Under the pieces are notes generated by a model that had not been told where the DNA came from, did no database searches, and saw nothing but the letters and a program-made list of their open reading frames with translations. A program made the position numbers and the translations under genes. Positions 53,264 to 63,465 of a DNA stretch of 64,000 nt are shown here, in pieces. Origin of the DNA: Neptunicella sp048268085 (GTDB taxonomy: Bacteria; Pseudomonadota; Gammaproteobacteria; Enterobacterales; Alteromonadaceae); assembly GCF_048268085.1 (NCBI RefSeq), contig NZ_JBLWWF010000006.1:1-64000 (forward strand), read 5' to 3'. The number at the start of each line of letters is the position of its first letter. Positions within the stretch are counted from its first letter, which is position 1.

Positions 53264-55654
53264 TTATTGTTGTTTTTTCGAGTTTGACTGTTCAAACGGC
53301 AAAGCGGCGCTGGTGAGTTTAAATTTGGCAGAGGTTGCTGTCACAGAGGCGTTAGCCAAACTATCACCAATTCTAACCAAGATAGCGGCTTTACCTTGTG
53401 CCGTCATCACCGCATCTGGATTCACAATCTGGATATCCCCTTTGCTGCTAAATTCAATTTGCTGTTGATTCAGTGGTACCAGATTACCTTTGCTATCAAC
53501 AAGTTGGGCATACACAAACACTAAATCATTCACCCCGGCTTGCGCTGGGATACCACTAGTATCCATCGACAATGTTATTCCGGAAACCTGCCCCGGTGTA
53601 CTCACCTGATGTTGTGCAACTTGTTTACCGTTAATAAACGCTGTTGCTTCTAGGGTACCGGCTTTAAATTGCCCCACATTAAAAATAAAAGGTGGATGGT
53701 TAAGGTGGGTAGATAGCGCATCTTGCTGCGGTGTTTGCCGCGCGACCAACTGACCATTTAAGCGTAATTCCACTTCATCGGCATTACTAAAAACGGTTAC
53801 CAGAGGAGTGGATTCTGCTGTCCATTCGCTAGCAATATATACCATCGGGCCGGAATCAAATTGTGTTGACTGAACATTTGCATCACGCTGGCTTTGATAA
53901 AAGTAATAGCTGTATTTGGGTAATCGATACAGACTCATAATCCCGGAGGCTTCGATATCATCGGCATAACCGCGATTATAATCAAACATCACCCAATAAC
54001 CGTCGGCAAAGGCCGGAATGGCCAGATTATCGTTATGTGCTTCCTTAATATTACGCGCTTGCTGTAATAAACGAGCTTCACCGTCACTGAGTAACTGGCG
54101 GCTGGTGCGTTCATCCTGTTTTAAATCACCCCAACTGTCCTGATTGAGCCCGGCATTTTGAGCGTAATATTCCCAATCACCATACTCGGAAACATTATAA
54201 GGTTGCTGCGGCGTTTCGTAATGCTTTAAACGGTGTTGGCGGGCTTGCAGATAAACATCAAAACCATGCTGCCAGCCAGCCGAATAACTGTGCGGATATT
54301 CCTGATGAACAGTTTGGTGTAAATCGGCAATAAAATCGTCCGGCATATCCGATTCATTCAGTGAACATTCCCAGGCTAATACACTGGCATGGTTACGATC
54401 GCGGCGCAGCATATCGCGACAGGTTTGTAATACATGCTGACGGAATTCTGGTGCTGGCGAGTAATATTGCCAGCCGAGAATGGCATCAATCAGTACCAGA
54501 CCCAGCTCGTCGGCAGCCTGCATAAAAGCCGGTGAATGGGGATAATGGGACAGTCGTACATAATCAAAGCCAGCGGATTTGATTTTAACCGCATCGCGGT
54601 AGTCGGCCTGCTTTGATGTCGCATAGCCCACATGGGGATATTCCTGATGACGATTCACCCCGCGTAAAAAGGTTTTCTCACCATTAATTAGCAACTCATG
54701 CTGCTGATTGAAAGCAAACTGGCGAATACCAATCCGGGTATTTTGTTGTTGTAGCAGTCTGCCATTGAGGTATAACTGGGTGCGTAACTGGTATAAATTC
54801 GGGCTGGACGGGCTCCAAAGCCTGGGACTAGCTACCGTCAGTAATTGACTATATTGATGATCCTGGCCTGCGGCTAACTTTAGCTCACCACTACTGGTTT
54901 GTGCCACTATTTGCTGATCAGCCATCAGTTGTTGGCGCAGTTCAAAGGTTTTGCCATCAACATACTGATTTTGAATATGAGTGTTAACCTGAATCTGTGA
55001 CTCGGTTTTGTCTACTTTAGGAAAAGTAACAAATACACCACCACTGGCGGTTTTATCTGCCAGCATTTCATCACTGATATGCAAGGGATCGCGGACAAGC
55101 AAATTAACACCACGATACAAACCACCGTAGGTATTAAAATCCAGGATTTTTAGCGCCTTGGGTCCGGTTACCGGGTTATCCCGATTATCCAGCCTGACCA
55201 ATAACTTGTTTTCACCGACTTTCACACTGTCACTAATATCCAGCGTAAAGGGTAAATAACCGCCTTGATGTTGACCTATTTTGTTACCGTTGAGCCAAAT
55301 ATCGGCTCGGTTCATCGCCGCTTCAAAACGCAGCCACAATTTTTTACCTTGCAAACCGGGCTGAATAGAAAGCGTTTTTTTATACCAGGCAACGCCTTGC
55401 CACTGATCGTTGACCACTTTAGGTTCAATTTGTGGGGTATGCGGCAACCGCACGTTTTGCCAATGCTGCTGTTCCAGTTCGGCTAGCCCGGTTTGGGGAT
55501 GGGTTTTACTAAATTGCCAGTCACGGTTTAAATTAATTTCTGTTGCCGACGGCTGGAGCTGTTGGGCTATTTTTTGGGTGCTATCGACCTGACAGCCGCC
55601 TAACAGGCTTATTAAGATTAAACCTATAGCGCTAATAAATGATTGTTTAAGCAC
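53264..55654 (-). CDS. Glycoside hydrolase family 2 lipoprotein
   Basis: 796 residues from a GTG start (AAGGA upstream). The lipobox is ILISLLGGCQVDS. GH2 domains are in order: sugar-binding (NLNRDWQFSKTHPQTGLAEL; WLNGNKIGQHQGGYLPFTLD; YGGLYRGVNLLVRDPLHI), immunoglobulin-like, and the TIM barrel (FLRGVNRHQEYPHVGYATSK; YVRLSHYPHSPAFMQAADEL; LGLVLIDAILGWQYYSPAPE). The acid/base is in VLAWECSLNESDMPDDFIAD and a candidate nucleophile in YNVSEYGDWEYY. C-terminal beta domains follow. It could be a beta-galactosidase, beta-glucuronidase or beta-mannosidase type; the sequence does not decide. The outer-membrane lipoprotein position suggests action on incoming oligosaccharides. Confidence 0.88.
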   Translation of the reverse strand: MLKQSFISAIGLILISLLGGCQVDSTQKIAQQLQPSATEINLNRDWQFSKTHPQTGLAELEQQHWQNVRLPHTPQIEPKVVNDQWQGVAWYKKTLSIQPGLQGKKLWLRFEAAMNRADIWLNGNKIGQHQGGYLPFTLDISDSVKVGENKLLVRLDNRDNPVTGPKALKILDFNTYGGLYRGVNLLVRDPLHISDEMLADKTASGGVFVTFPKVDKTESQIQVNTHIQNQYVDGKTFELRQQLMADQQIVAQTSSGELKLAAGQDHQYSQLLTVASPRLWSPSSPNLYQLRTQLYLNGRLLQQQNTRIGIRQFAFNQQHELLINGEKTFLRGVNRHQEYPHVGYATSKQADYRDAVKIKSAGFDYVRLSHYPHSPAFMQAADELGLVLIDAILGWQYYSPAPEFRQHVLQTCRDMLRRDRNHASVLAWECSLNESDMPDDFIADLHQTVHQEYPHSYSAGWQHGFDVYLQARQHRLKHYETPQQPYNVSEYGDWEYYAQNAGLNQDSWGDLKQDERTSRQLLSDGEARLLQQARNIKEAHNDNLAIPAFADGYWVMFDYNRGYADDIEASGIMSLYRLPKYSYYFYQSQRDANVQSTQFDSGPMVYIASEWTAESTPLVTVFSNADEVELRLNGQLVARQTPQQDALSTHLNHPPFIFNVGQFKAGTLEATAFINGKQVAQHQVSTPGQVSGITLSMDTSGIPAQAGVNDLVFVYAQLVDSKGNLVPLNQQQIEFSSKGDIQIVNPDAVMTAQGKAAILVRIGDSLANASVTATSAKFKLTSAALPFEQSNSKKQQ

Positions 55655-55718
55655 CTTTGTTCCTTAATGCTATTTCTATCGATGCCTTGTGGTATCAACA
55701 GATGGTGATAATCGGGTA

Positions 55719-55749
55719 AAACAAAATAACGACCGGCAACAACCGGTCG
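55719..55749 (-). terminator. Intrinsic terminator after the TonB receptor gene
   Basis: Seven-base-pair stem CGACCGG / CCGGTCG with a 6-nt loop, followed on the minus strand by TTATTTTGTTTT. It separates the receptor from the glycoside hydrolase genes and may lower their expression relative to the receptor. Confidence 0.8.
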
Positions 55750-55772
55750 ATGGATTAATCAACTTAGATTAA

Positions 55773-58544
55773 TTACATGGAGTACTGGAAACCAATCAGG
55801 AAGCGGCGTCCCCATTCCACGTTGTAGGCAGGTTTGGTTTTGTCATTATCCCAATAGTTTACTGACGCTGCGTTAGTCAGATTTTGTCCTTGCAAGGTCA
55901 ATTTCAGGTGTTCATTCACCTGATAACCGATACTGGCATCCACTGTGGTTTCGGCTTCATTCAAATTAACCTGGGAAGGTAGCCAGCTATTAATACCGGT
56001 AAACTCACTGCGATAGTTATAGGATACACGCGCATCATAACCGTCTTTGTCATACCACAAGGTCAAGCTACCGATATGCTTGGACAACCCACCTAAATTA
56101 TAAGGATTCTCTACTGGTTTAAATTCCATCACCTCACTATCGGTATAAGAATAATTGGCAAAAATACCCATACCATCAAAAGGTGCAGGTAGTTCGGTAA
56201 AGGCTTGTTGATAAAGTACCTCTACCCCTTTAATCACCCCGCCGTCACCGTTTACCGTGCCAGTAAAGGCATAATCAACCCCGTCAAAGGTCACAGTGCC
56301 AGCATCTAAGCCAATATGCGACTGTAAATCTTTGTAAAACAGATTAATGGTAGCGGCCGAGTTTTCGCCCCAGAAATACTCATAACCAATATCCATCTGA
56401 TTGGCCACATAGGGATCAAGGGTTGGGTTACCGCCATTGGCTGTCGGCGGCTGCGCGGTGCTGTCCAGTGAGAAACCGGTACGCATTTCCAATAAAGGCG
56501 GGCGTGACATGGTGCGTGCCAAGGCAAAGCGGATCTGTGAATCATCACTGATGTTAAACAACAGGTTTAATGAAGGTAGCCATTCATCATAATCGTGATG
56601 CACTTCTGTCGGGGTGGGACCAGGCTGGTACCAGACATCATCATCGCCTTCTACCCATACCGCGGATTGTTCATGACCGCTGGATACCACTTCGGTTTTA
56701 GCATAACGCAAACCCAGATTACCGGAATAAGGAATACCTCCCAAATCGCCGGACATATTCAACTGCACATAAAAAGCAGTATTGGATTCCTGCAATTTCC
56801 ACGAGGCCAGATCGTTTTTGCTATTGCTCGGGTCATCATGATCAACTACGCCACCAAAGGCGACCTCGGCCACTTTGCCCCAATCTTTAAAGGTATAAAT
56901 ATCCGGTACATTGTAGCCGCCGCCAATGGAATAGCTCATCCCATAATCGCTAAGGCCGTGATCCTGTTTGGCCGAGCGGCTCCAGTCATTGACCTGATCA
57001 TTTTCCTTAGTGCGGTCGGTATAGCGACCACCAAACAGCAATGACTCAAACACACCCCATTCGATATCCCGCTGGAAATCCAGATTAATATTGGCCATTT
57101 CATCGGTTAAGACTTTATCGCCCTGCCCTTCCATTACCGAAGGCGTAAATTCCTGACCGGTAATTTCCCAAGTGCCCGGGGAAGTTTCTTCCCACACGTC
57201 GGCAACTGCGCCTAAAGCATATTGTTCGGGGCTGCTGATATCACCGCTATGGACAATAATTTCAGCCGCGTCTTTATTTTGAATATCAAAACCTAAATCA
57301 TAATCGCCACCCACATAGGTCGGATTGATCGTGACCCAGACCGATTCAATACTAGCTTTGGAGTAACCCACATCCGCGGTGACTTTCCACACATCCCCCA
57401 CATATTCGGTGTTAATACCGGTACTGAGCATTTCATTAGTCTGGAACCAGGTAGGCACATAGTTAGTCAAGCCATTATTAAACTGACTACCGGCAACTAT
57501 CTGCTCGGAACCATCGGGTCTGGCAATAATGGTTGGCGTTACGCTGGAGGCATCATAGGCGGCTGCGCCCCATCCTCGTGGGCCACTATCCCCGTCGGCC
57601 CAGTTACCCAGATCACCTGGCCCCATTTGGTCATCCCGTTCTTTGATATCAAACTGGGAATAAAATAAATCGCCCTTAACACGTAAATTGTCAGACGGCT
57701 TCCATTCAACAATCGCTAATCCACCAGTGCGTTCGTTATTGCCTCTTTTACTTTTTGCCATCACACCCCAAGGTGCATGCTCAACGATGCCGTTTTCGTT
57801 CAGATCACCACGGTTATCACCATTGTTGTAATCCCAGGACTGCACGCCCCGCTCCAGTGAAGGCTGATCCTGATAGGTCAATCCCAATGCAATACCAAAA
57901 GTATCTGACAATTGGTCAATGTAGCTGATGCTACCCTTGTAGCCATTACCATCGGTATCGGGTAAATCATCACCCAACTCATTGTGCATAAAGTTACCGT
58001 TGATATTGATAATGCGTTTGTCTTTGGACAGAGGGCTGACAAAATTCATATTAACCAGACCGGAAATACCGCCTTCGGCTTTACTGGCGACCGGACTTTT
58101 ATACACTTCAACCGAATCAATCAATTCAGCCGGGAACTGTTCAAAGCGCACATCTCGACTGGGCTCGGCAGAGACTATCTCACGATTATTCATGGTGGCC
58201 ACGTTCAAGCGCGGCCCCATACCGCGAATCGAAATACGGCTGGCGTTACCGCGATCCCGCGAAGCGGCAATACCAGGCAAGCGCACCAGTGAGTCGGTAA
58301 TACTGACATCAGGCAAGTTACCCAAATCATCGGAGGAAACGATTTCCACCACTGAATCGGCGAAACGCTTTTGGCGCAGCGCTTCCCCTAATGAAGCACC
58401 GAATCCACGTACTTCAATTTTTTCAAACTGATCCGCCGATTTATCATTTTTATCCTCGTCAGCGATCGTTTCCTGAGCCGATGCGATCTGCATCATTTGC
58501 GCGACGGAAAGTGCCAGCAGCGTGTATTTGAATTGAGCTTTCAT
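55773..58544 (-). CDS. TonB-dependent outer-membrane receptor (carbohydrate locus)
   Basis: 923 residues with a signal peptide (TLLALSVAQMMQIASA). The plug domain runs from about 40 to 170: EKIEVRGFGASLGEALRQKR, VVEIVSSDDLGNLPDVSITD, RISIRGMGPRLNVATMNNRE and KSPVASKAEGGISGLVNMNF. The remaining beta-barrel ends in the typical terminal strand with an aromatic tail (WGRRFLIGFQYSM). This is the long TonB receptor type common in polysaccharide-using Alteromonadales. It faces uxuA across a 440-bp divergent promoter region and is the first gene of the minus-strand set. Confidence 0.9.
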   Translation of the reverse strand: MKAQFKYTLLALSVAQMMQIASAQETIADEDKNDKSADQFEKIEVRGFGASLGEALRQKRFADSVVEIVSSDDLGNLPDVSITDSLVRLPGIAASRDRGNASRISIRGMGPRLNVATMNNREIVSAEPSRDVRFEQFPAELIDSVEVYKSPVASKAEGGISGLVNMNFVSPLSKDKRIININGNFMHNELGDDLPDTDGNGYKGSISYIDQLSDTFGIALGLTYQDQPSLERGVQSWDYNNGDNRGDLNENGIVEHAPWGVMAKSKRGNNERTGGLAIVEWKPSDNLRVKGDLFYSQFDIKERDDQMGPGDLGNWADGDSGPRGWGAAAYDASSVTPTIIARPDGSEQIVAGSQFNNGLTNYVPTWFQTNEMLSTGINTEYVGDVWKVTADVGYSKASIESVWVTINPTYVGGDYDLGFDIQNKDAAEIIVHSGDISSPEQYALGAVADVWEETSPGTWEITGQEFTPSVMEGQGDKVLTDEMANINLDFQRDIEWGVFESLLFGGRYTDRTKENDQVNDWSRSAKQDHGLSDYGMSYSIGGGYNVPDIYTFKDWGKVAEVAFGGVVDHDDPSNSKNDLASWKLQESNTAFYVQLNMSGDLGGIPYSGNLGLRYAKTEVVSSGHEQSAVWVEGDDDVWYQPGPTPTEVHHDYDEWLPSLNLLFNISDDSQIRFALARTMSRPPLLEMRTGFSLDSTAQPPTANGGNPTLDPYVANQMDIGYEYFWGENSAATINLFYKDLQSHIGLDAGTVTFDGVDYAFTGTVNGDGGVIKGVEVLYQQAFTELPAPFDGMGIFANYSYTDSEVMEFKPVENPYNLGGLSKHIGSLTLWYDKDGYDARVSYNYRSEFTGINSWLPSQVNLNEAETTVDASIGYQVNEHLKLTLQGQNLTNAASVNYWDNDKTKPAYNVEWGRRFLIGFQYSM

Positions 58545-58685
58545 GTTGTTAACCCTTTTTCTGTCTAATTATGTTGCGACCGTCAGCAAGATTGGATGAC
58601 GCTGTCGTATTAACAATCACAGCCCAGTGAAAGCCTGAAGATCAGTACAAGGCTGATTATTGAATAACATATTTATAACATGCAA

Positions 58686-58699
58686 GGTAAACGTTTACC
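58686..58699. promoter_or_regulatory. Candidate LacI-family operator (perfect palindrome)
   Basis: GGTAAACGTTTACC is a perfect 14-bp palindrome with the central CG typical of LacI-family operators. It lies 142 bp from the receptor start and 286 bp from uxuA. The LacI-family gene at 48158-49162 is the likely binder. Confidence 0.6.
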
Positions 58700-58772
58700 A
58701 TAAATTAATCAAAACAAAACTAAACATACCTCTAAGCATCTGTTTTTAATGGTAATATAAACAATTAAAAAG

Positions 58773-58791
58773 GTTAAACGATTGCGTTAAC
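58773..58791. promoter_or_regulatory. Second, imperfect operator-like inverted repeat
   Basis: GTTAAACGATTGCGTTAAC has matching outer arms GTTAA / TTAAC and two CG steps. It is weaker than the palindrome 74 bp away and may be a secondary site. Confidence 0.3.
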
Positions 58792-58984
58792 TTGTTGTTA
58801 TAGCCAAATGTCAGCCAAGGTAATTGTCGTTGCTGGCCAGCCTATATTACGTAATTAAGTAATATGGATTATGTTGTTAGTTTTTGTTAGTAATCCCCCA
58901 TGCACCACTGATTGCGTATTTGATAACATAGTTACCCTGTTCAACATGATCCTTTTTCAAAGCAATCTAAACAGGAGTAATACA

Positions 58985-60166
58985 ATGATTGAAACCTGGA
59001 GATGGTTTGGTCCCAGTGATTCAATCAGTCTGAGTAAAATCGCTCAGGCTGGCGCGACTGGCATTGTCAGTTCGCTACATGAAATTAAAACCGGTGACGT
59101 TTGGCCATTGGAGGCCATTGCCGAACGCAAAAAAATCATCGAAGACGCGGGTCTTGAATGGTCGGTGATTGAGAGTATTCCCGTTCACAATGACATCAAA
59201 ACCCGTACGGGTGATTTTCAGACTTATATCGACAATTACAAACAGTCGATCCGCAATGCTGCCGAATGTGGTGTTTACACCATTTGCTATAACTTTATGC
59301 CGGTAGTGGATTGGACGCGTACCAACCTGATGTACAAACTGCCGAACAACAGCCATGCCCTGCGTTTTGAGATGACAGATTTCGCTGCTTACGATATCTA
59401 TCTGTTACAACGTGACGGTGCGCGACAGAGTTATGCGCCGGAGGTTATTGCCAAAGCAGAAGCCCGTTTTGCCAAGATGTCCGATATTGAAAAACTGGAA
59501 CTGGAGAAAAATATCATCGCCGGTTTGCCCGGTGGTGAAGGCTCTTATACCCGGGAGACTATCCGCAGCACGATTCAGCAGTTTATTAATCTGGGCACCG
59601 AGGGGTTCCGCCAGAACCTGTTTTTGTTCTTGCAGGAGATTATTCCGGTAGCTGAATCTGTCGGAGCACTAATGTGTATCCATCCCGATGATCCGCCATT
59701 TTCATTATTCGGTTTACCCCGGGTGGTATCCACTGCCGACGACGCCCGCAAATTATTACAAGCGGCGCCGGGCAAGGCAAACGGGCTGACATTGTGTGCC
59801 GGCTCTTACGGTGCCCGTTGCGATAATAACCTGGTGGAAATGGCCAAAGAATTCGGTCCGCAAATCCATTTTGTGCATTTGCGCAACGTGATCCGTGAAG
59901 CTGACGGCTCGTTTTATGAGTCCGATCATCTGGCCGGTGACAACGATATGGTTGGCCTGGTACAGGCCTTACTGAGCGAAGAAAGACGTCGTCAGGTCAG
60001 CGGCGATGACTTGCCCAGTATCCCGATGCGTCCCGATCATGGTCATTTGCTGGAAGATGAATTGAACCAGAAAGACGTTAAACCCGGCTATTCCTACGTA
60101 GGACGGCTCAAAGGATTGGCGGAACTACGTGGCGTGATCCATACCGTAGGTGCGTTTTTACAATAA
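58985..60166 (+). CDS. uxuA: Mannonate dehydratase
   Basis: 393 residues from ATG 58985 (CAGGAG 7 nt upstream). UxuA converts D-mannonate to 2-keto-3-deoxygluconate in glucuronate catabolism. Characteristic blocks: the start IETWRWFGPSDSISLSKIAQ, CYNFMPVVDWTRTNLMYKLP, MCIHPDDPPFSLFGLPRVVS, LCAGSYGARCDNNLVEMAKE and MRPDHGHLLEDELNQK. Length matches E. coli UxuA. The frame is open to 58871 but the extra part has no family support. No uxaC or uxuB is in the window. Confidence 0.96.
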   Translation: MIETWRWFGPSDSISLSKIAQAGATGIVSSLHEIKTGDVWPLEAIAERKKIIEDAGLEWSVIESIPVHNDIKTRTGDFQTYIDNYKQSIRNAAECGVYTICYNFMPVVDWTRTNLMYKLPNNSHALRFEMTDFAAYDIYLLQRDGARQSYAPEVIAKAEARFAKMSDIEKLELEKNIIAGLPGGEGSYTRETIRSTIQQFINLGTEGFRQNLFLFLQEIIPVAESVGALMCIHPDDPPFSLFGLPRVVSTADDARKLLQAAPGKANGLTLCAGSYGARCDNNLVEMAKEFGPQIHFVHLRNVIREADGSFYESDHLAGDNDMVGLVQALLSEERRRQVSGDDLPSIPMRPDHGHLLEDELNQKDVKPGYSYVGRLKGLAELRGVIHTVGAFLQ

Positions 60167-60221
60167 CCCAAGAACGCTGGATGCCCCAAAAAATTAACTC
60201 GTAAACATGATTAAATAGACT

Positions 60222-60247
60222 GGGTAATCGGTAATTATCGATTACCC
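60222..60247 (+). terminator. Probable terminator of uxuA
   Basis: Nine-base-pair stem GGGTAATCG / CGATTACCC with an 8-nt loop, 55 bp after the stop, followed a few bases later by TTTTT. Confidence 0.6.
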
Positions 60248-60678
60248 GTTGTCATTTTTAATGTTGATTGCCGAAACATCCGCCCCGTCATATACAATCT
60301 ATCACTTTTGATAGCTTGTAATTGCAGGGTATTAACCATGTCTTCCGCAAATGCCATTGCTTTATTCCAAATCAATTAAGTTCAAAGGCCACTATTGAAC
60401 TATCATTTAACTCTGCAGCTTAACCTGAATGTGGGTGGTTAAGCCTTTGATAATCATACCGCTTATATATTCGCTTATCATATCATTTGTATGTATTTAA
60501 AGTGATAGCAAAATTAAATTCAGAAACAGGTGTTCGAATTTTCATTAATGACAATCCATGCAATATACAATTTTATTTCAGGGTATAAGATAACTTTATG
60601 AAAAATCAGTAAATTATCGGAATAAATGCCGATTTATGGGTTGCCCTCAGATGTTCTCCCCCTTAGACTGGGCTGAAA
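60248..60678. other. Gene-free interval
   Basis: About 430 bp with no plausible gene. It contains only very short frames, such as a 13-codon frame at 60338-60379. The promoter of the signalling gene downstream must be here; no specific site stood out. Confidence 0.6.
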
Positions 60679-63462
60679 TTGAGAGCGAATACTCAAAATG
60701 AATATATTAAAAACAATAACCACACGGTCGGCCCAATGCCTGAACTAGCACCACTTTATCGTCAGATAACAGTTTTGAATACGTTATGGCAGGCTCCATG
60801 GACGGTGCTGATTCAAGAGCTGTCGCTTACCATTCGCAGCCTGCTGCAAGCCAGCGATGCAACGATTTGGACGATAAATCAACATGATTTAACGCTGGAA
60901 CTCCAATACCGACTGGATAATACTCGACACCGTGGTGCCGCGCATCGCAAGTTATCACAGTTCCCTCTTTATTTTGACGCCTTGAACAAACACGACTTAC
61001 TCAGTCTAGACAGTGTCAACGATGACGATCTTGTGCACGGAAAGTTTGATCAGGACATTAGCTTTGATCGAGAGATAAGCGAACTTCACACCCCGTTAAG
61101 ATATGATAAAAAATTGCTGGGGGTGTTATGCATCGATAATTTCCCCAAACAAGTCTCCACCCCCCAAGATCTGACCCATTTTTTGCAGGCATTAGGAGCG
61201 CTACTTTCACAACGCCTTTCACACGACAAAATACAACAGAGTCAACTCACAAACCACGAGTTGAATCGCAAGCTGCAAGCCACTTTCGACAATGCGGGTG
61301 AAGGTATCTTATTGATGCAAAATGAGTACTTTATCGATTGTAATCAGGCTATTTTGCAAATGTTTCGTTGTAGCAAAGAACAGATCATGCAACGAACACC
61401 TATGTATTATTCTCCCGAGTTTCAGCCTGATGGGCAATTGTCCCAAGACAAGGCCATGCAGCGAATAAAAGCGGCTTTTGATGGACAAGTACAATGTTTC
61501 GAATGGCAACATAAACGCCATGATGGAACCTTGTTTGATGCGGAAGTCACGTTGACTGTAGTCAACCTTGAGCAAGAACCATTGGTTCATGCCATTGTAC
61601 GCGATATTACAGAACGTAAACTGGCAGAACGTCAACTTCAGCAGTCTAAAAATTTGCTGATTGCCCAAAACCAGAATTTGTCTTTGCTTAATGCGCTATC
61701 AATCAAGTTACATAGCAGCACCTCGGTCAAAACCATTGTCGATGAAACCCTCGATATTTTATTGGAGTTGTTAAATACCCCCTATATCGCGATTTATTTA
61801 CTTGACGAGGATAAACAATATCTTAAGTTAGCCAGCAGTCACGGCTTCAATGACCATATATTGCAAGTCGGACAACGCATTCCGTTATCTGGCGGCTTAA
61901 ATGTGCGTGCATTACAACAAGGTCACTTACTGGTTACCTCCGACATTGCAGGGGATCCACAAGCTAACCCGGATCTCAAAGCCTTGGTAGAGACAATCAA
62001 CGTTAACTCCGGTGCTTTTATTCCATTAATTTATCGCAACGAACCTCTTGGCAGCTTGTGTCTGTTATATAAAGAAAGCTATGTATTCGATGAAGCCGAG
62101 AAAGACACCTTTGATACCATTGGTAAAAATATATCGTTGTCAATTATCAATGCCCGGCATATGCAAAAGCTGGAATATATGGCTCACCATGACTCGCTGA
62201 CGGGGCTGCCTAACCGCGCGCTATTGCACCATGAGTTTGAAAATAACATTGCCTTTGGTCCGGGAATGCCAGCGGTATTAATGTTGATCGATCTTGACCG
62301 TTTTAAAGATATTAACGATACGTTAGGCCATTATGTGGGCGATTTATTGTTACAACAAATAAGCCCTCGGATCAGCCAATGTACCCAAAATTATAAAACG
62401 TTAATTTGTCGATTAGGTGGTGATGAATTTACTGTCTTAATTTATGGCCGCCCTAAACAGGATGAGTTAATCCAGTTAGCTAACGATATACTTAACAGTT
62501 TGCGCCAACCGATTAATATCGACTCCATGCTTCTGGAAATCGATGCCAGCATTGGCGTCGCGTTGTATCCAGAGGATGGCAAAGATAGTCACGCATTATT
62601 ACGTTCTGCCGATGTCGCCATGTATGACGCTAAAAAACGTGGCGGTGGTGTGACCTTGTATAATCGGAAAAAAGATATTCACACCCCGGAACGTTTGTCC
62701 TTAATGGCTGAATTAGGTGGCGCTATCCGAGATGATCAGCTGGTATTACATTACCAACCCAAAGTCGATTTACAACACAACCGCATTACCGGATTTGAGG
62801 CGCTAGTCAGATGGGAACATCCTTTATCCGGCTTACTCTATCCGGATAAATTTATTCCACTAGCTGAAGTTAGTGATGCCATTCATCATTTAACTGAAAA
62901 AGTTCTGGATATGGCCTTGTCACAACAACAAATTTGGCGTCAACAGGGCAACGAATATTCAGTAGCAGTCAATTTATCGGCACGTAATCTGGTTGATGAC
63001 CGCTGTGTTAACAGTCTGAAGTCCAAATTACAACAATACCAGACACCGGCGGGTATGCTGGAACTGGAATTAACCGAAACAGCGTTAATGCAGGATCCGG
63101 AAAAAGCGGTAGATTTGCTAATGCAGTTATCCCAGCTTGGGGTCAAACTATCGATTGATGATTTTGGCACCGGTTATTCATCCCTGTCATATTTACGCCA
63201 ATTACCTATTGATACCCTCAAAATCGATCGGTATTTTGTCAATGAAATGCTGAAAAATGAACAAGATATTATTATTGTCCGCTCGACCATCTCGCTCGGT
63301 CATAATTTAAATCTAAAAGTCATTGCTGAAGGCGTGGAAGATCATGAAACCATGTCGGCGCTGCGTAAAATGAATTGTGACATTGCTCAAGGCTACCATA
63401 TTAGTCGTCCGCTTAGTTGGCCAGACATGGAGCAATGGTTAAAGCAAACCACGTCAAGTTAG
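60679..63462 (+). CDS. GAF-PAS-GAF-GGDEF-EAL sensory protein
   Basis: 927 residues with no signal or membrane segment, so a cytoplasmic sensor. An N-terminal GAF-like domain (about 20-185; LRYDKKLLGVLCIDNF) is followed by PAS (about 195-315; DGTLFDAEVTLTVVNLE and VRDITERKLAERQL), a second GAF (about 330-495) and then the c-di-GMP domains. The GGDEF motif is intact at about 580 (RLGGDEFTVL) and EAL at about 707 (GFEALVRWEHPLSG), with the further EAL-domain signatures DDFGTGYSSLSYLRQLPID and VIAEGVEDHE. Both activities could be retained. The start is uncertain: TTG 60679 is the longest frame and ATG 60736 an alternative; neither has a strong ribosome site. Confidence 0.92.
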   Translation: MRANTQNEYIKNNNHTVGPMPELAPLYRQITVLNTLWQAPWTVLIQELSLTIRSLLQASDATIWTINQHDLTLELQYRLDNTRHRGAAHRKLSQFPLYFDALNKHDLLSLDSVNDDDLVHGKFDQDISFDREISELHTPLRYDKKLLGVLCIDNFPKQVSTPQDLTHFLQALGALLSQRLSHDKIQQSQLTNHELNRKLQATFDNAGEGILLMQNEYFIDCNQAILQMFRCSKEQIMQRTPMYYSPEFQPDGQLSQDKAMQRIKAAFDGQVQCFEWQHKRHDGTLFDAEVTLTVVNLEQEPLVHAIVRDITERKLAERQLQQSKNLLIAQNQNLSLLNALSIKLHSSTSVKTIVDETLDILLELLNTPYIAIYLLDEDKQYLKLASSHGFNDHILQVGQRIPLSGGLNVRALQQGHLLVTSDIAGDPQANPDLKALVETINVNSGAFIPLIYRNEPLGSLCLLYKESYVFDEAEKDTFDTIGKNISLSIINARHMQKLEYMAHHDSLTGLPNRALLHHEFENNIAFGPGMPAVLMLIDLDRFKDINDTLGHYVGDLLLQQISPRISQCTQNYKTLICRLGGDEFTVLIYGRPKQDELIQLANDILNSLRQPINIDSMLLEIDASIGVALYPEDGKDSHALLRSADVAMYDAKKRGGGVTLYNRKKDIHTPERLSLMAELGGAIRDDQLVLHYQPKVDLQHNRITGFEALVRWEHPLSGLLYPDKFIPLAEVSDAIHHLTEKVLDMALSQQQIWRQQGNEYSVAVNLSARNLVDDRCVNSLKSKLQQYQTPAGMLELELTETALMQDPEKAVDLLMQLSQLGVKLSIDDFGTGYSSLSYLRQLPIDTLKIDRYFVNEMLKNEQDIIIVRSTISLGHNLNLKVIAEGVEDHETMSALRKMNCDIAQGYHISRPLSWPDMEQWLKQTTSS

Positions 63463-63465
63463 TTA

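Larger units (their letters stand above)
58545..58984. promoter_or_regulatory. Divergent promoter region of TonB receptor and uxuA
   Basis: About 440 bp without a gene. It holds a perfect 14-bp palindrome at 58686-58699 and a second imperfect one near 58773-58791, both of LacI-operator style. The remainder is AT-rich. The region must contain both outward promoters. Confidence 0.6.

Noticed and set aside
60338..60379. 13-codon frame (ATG to TAA) in the gene-free interval before the GGDEF-EAL gene
   Set aside because: Too short to support; it could be chance or a relic.
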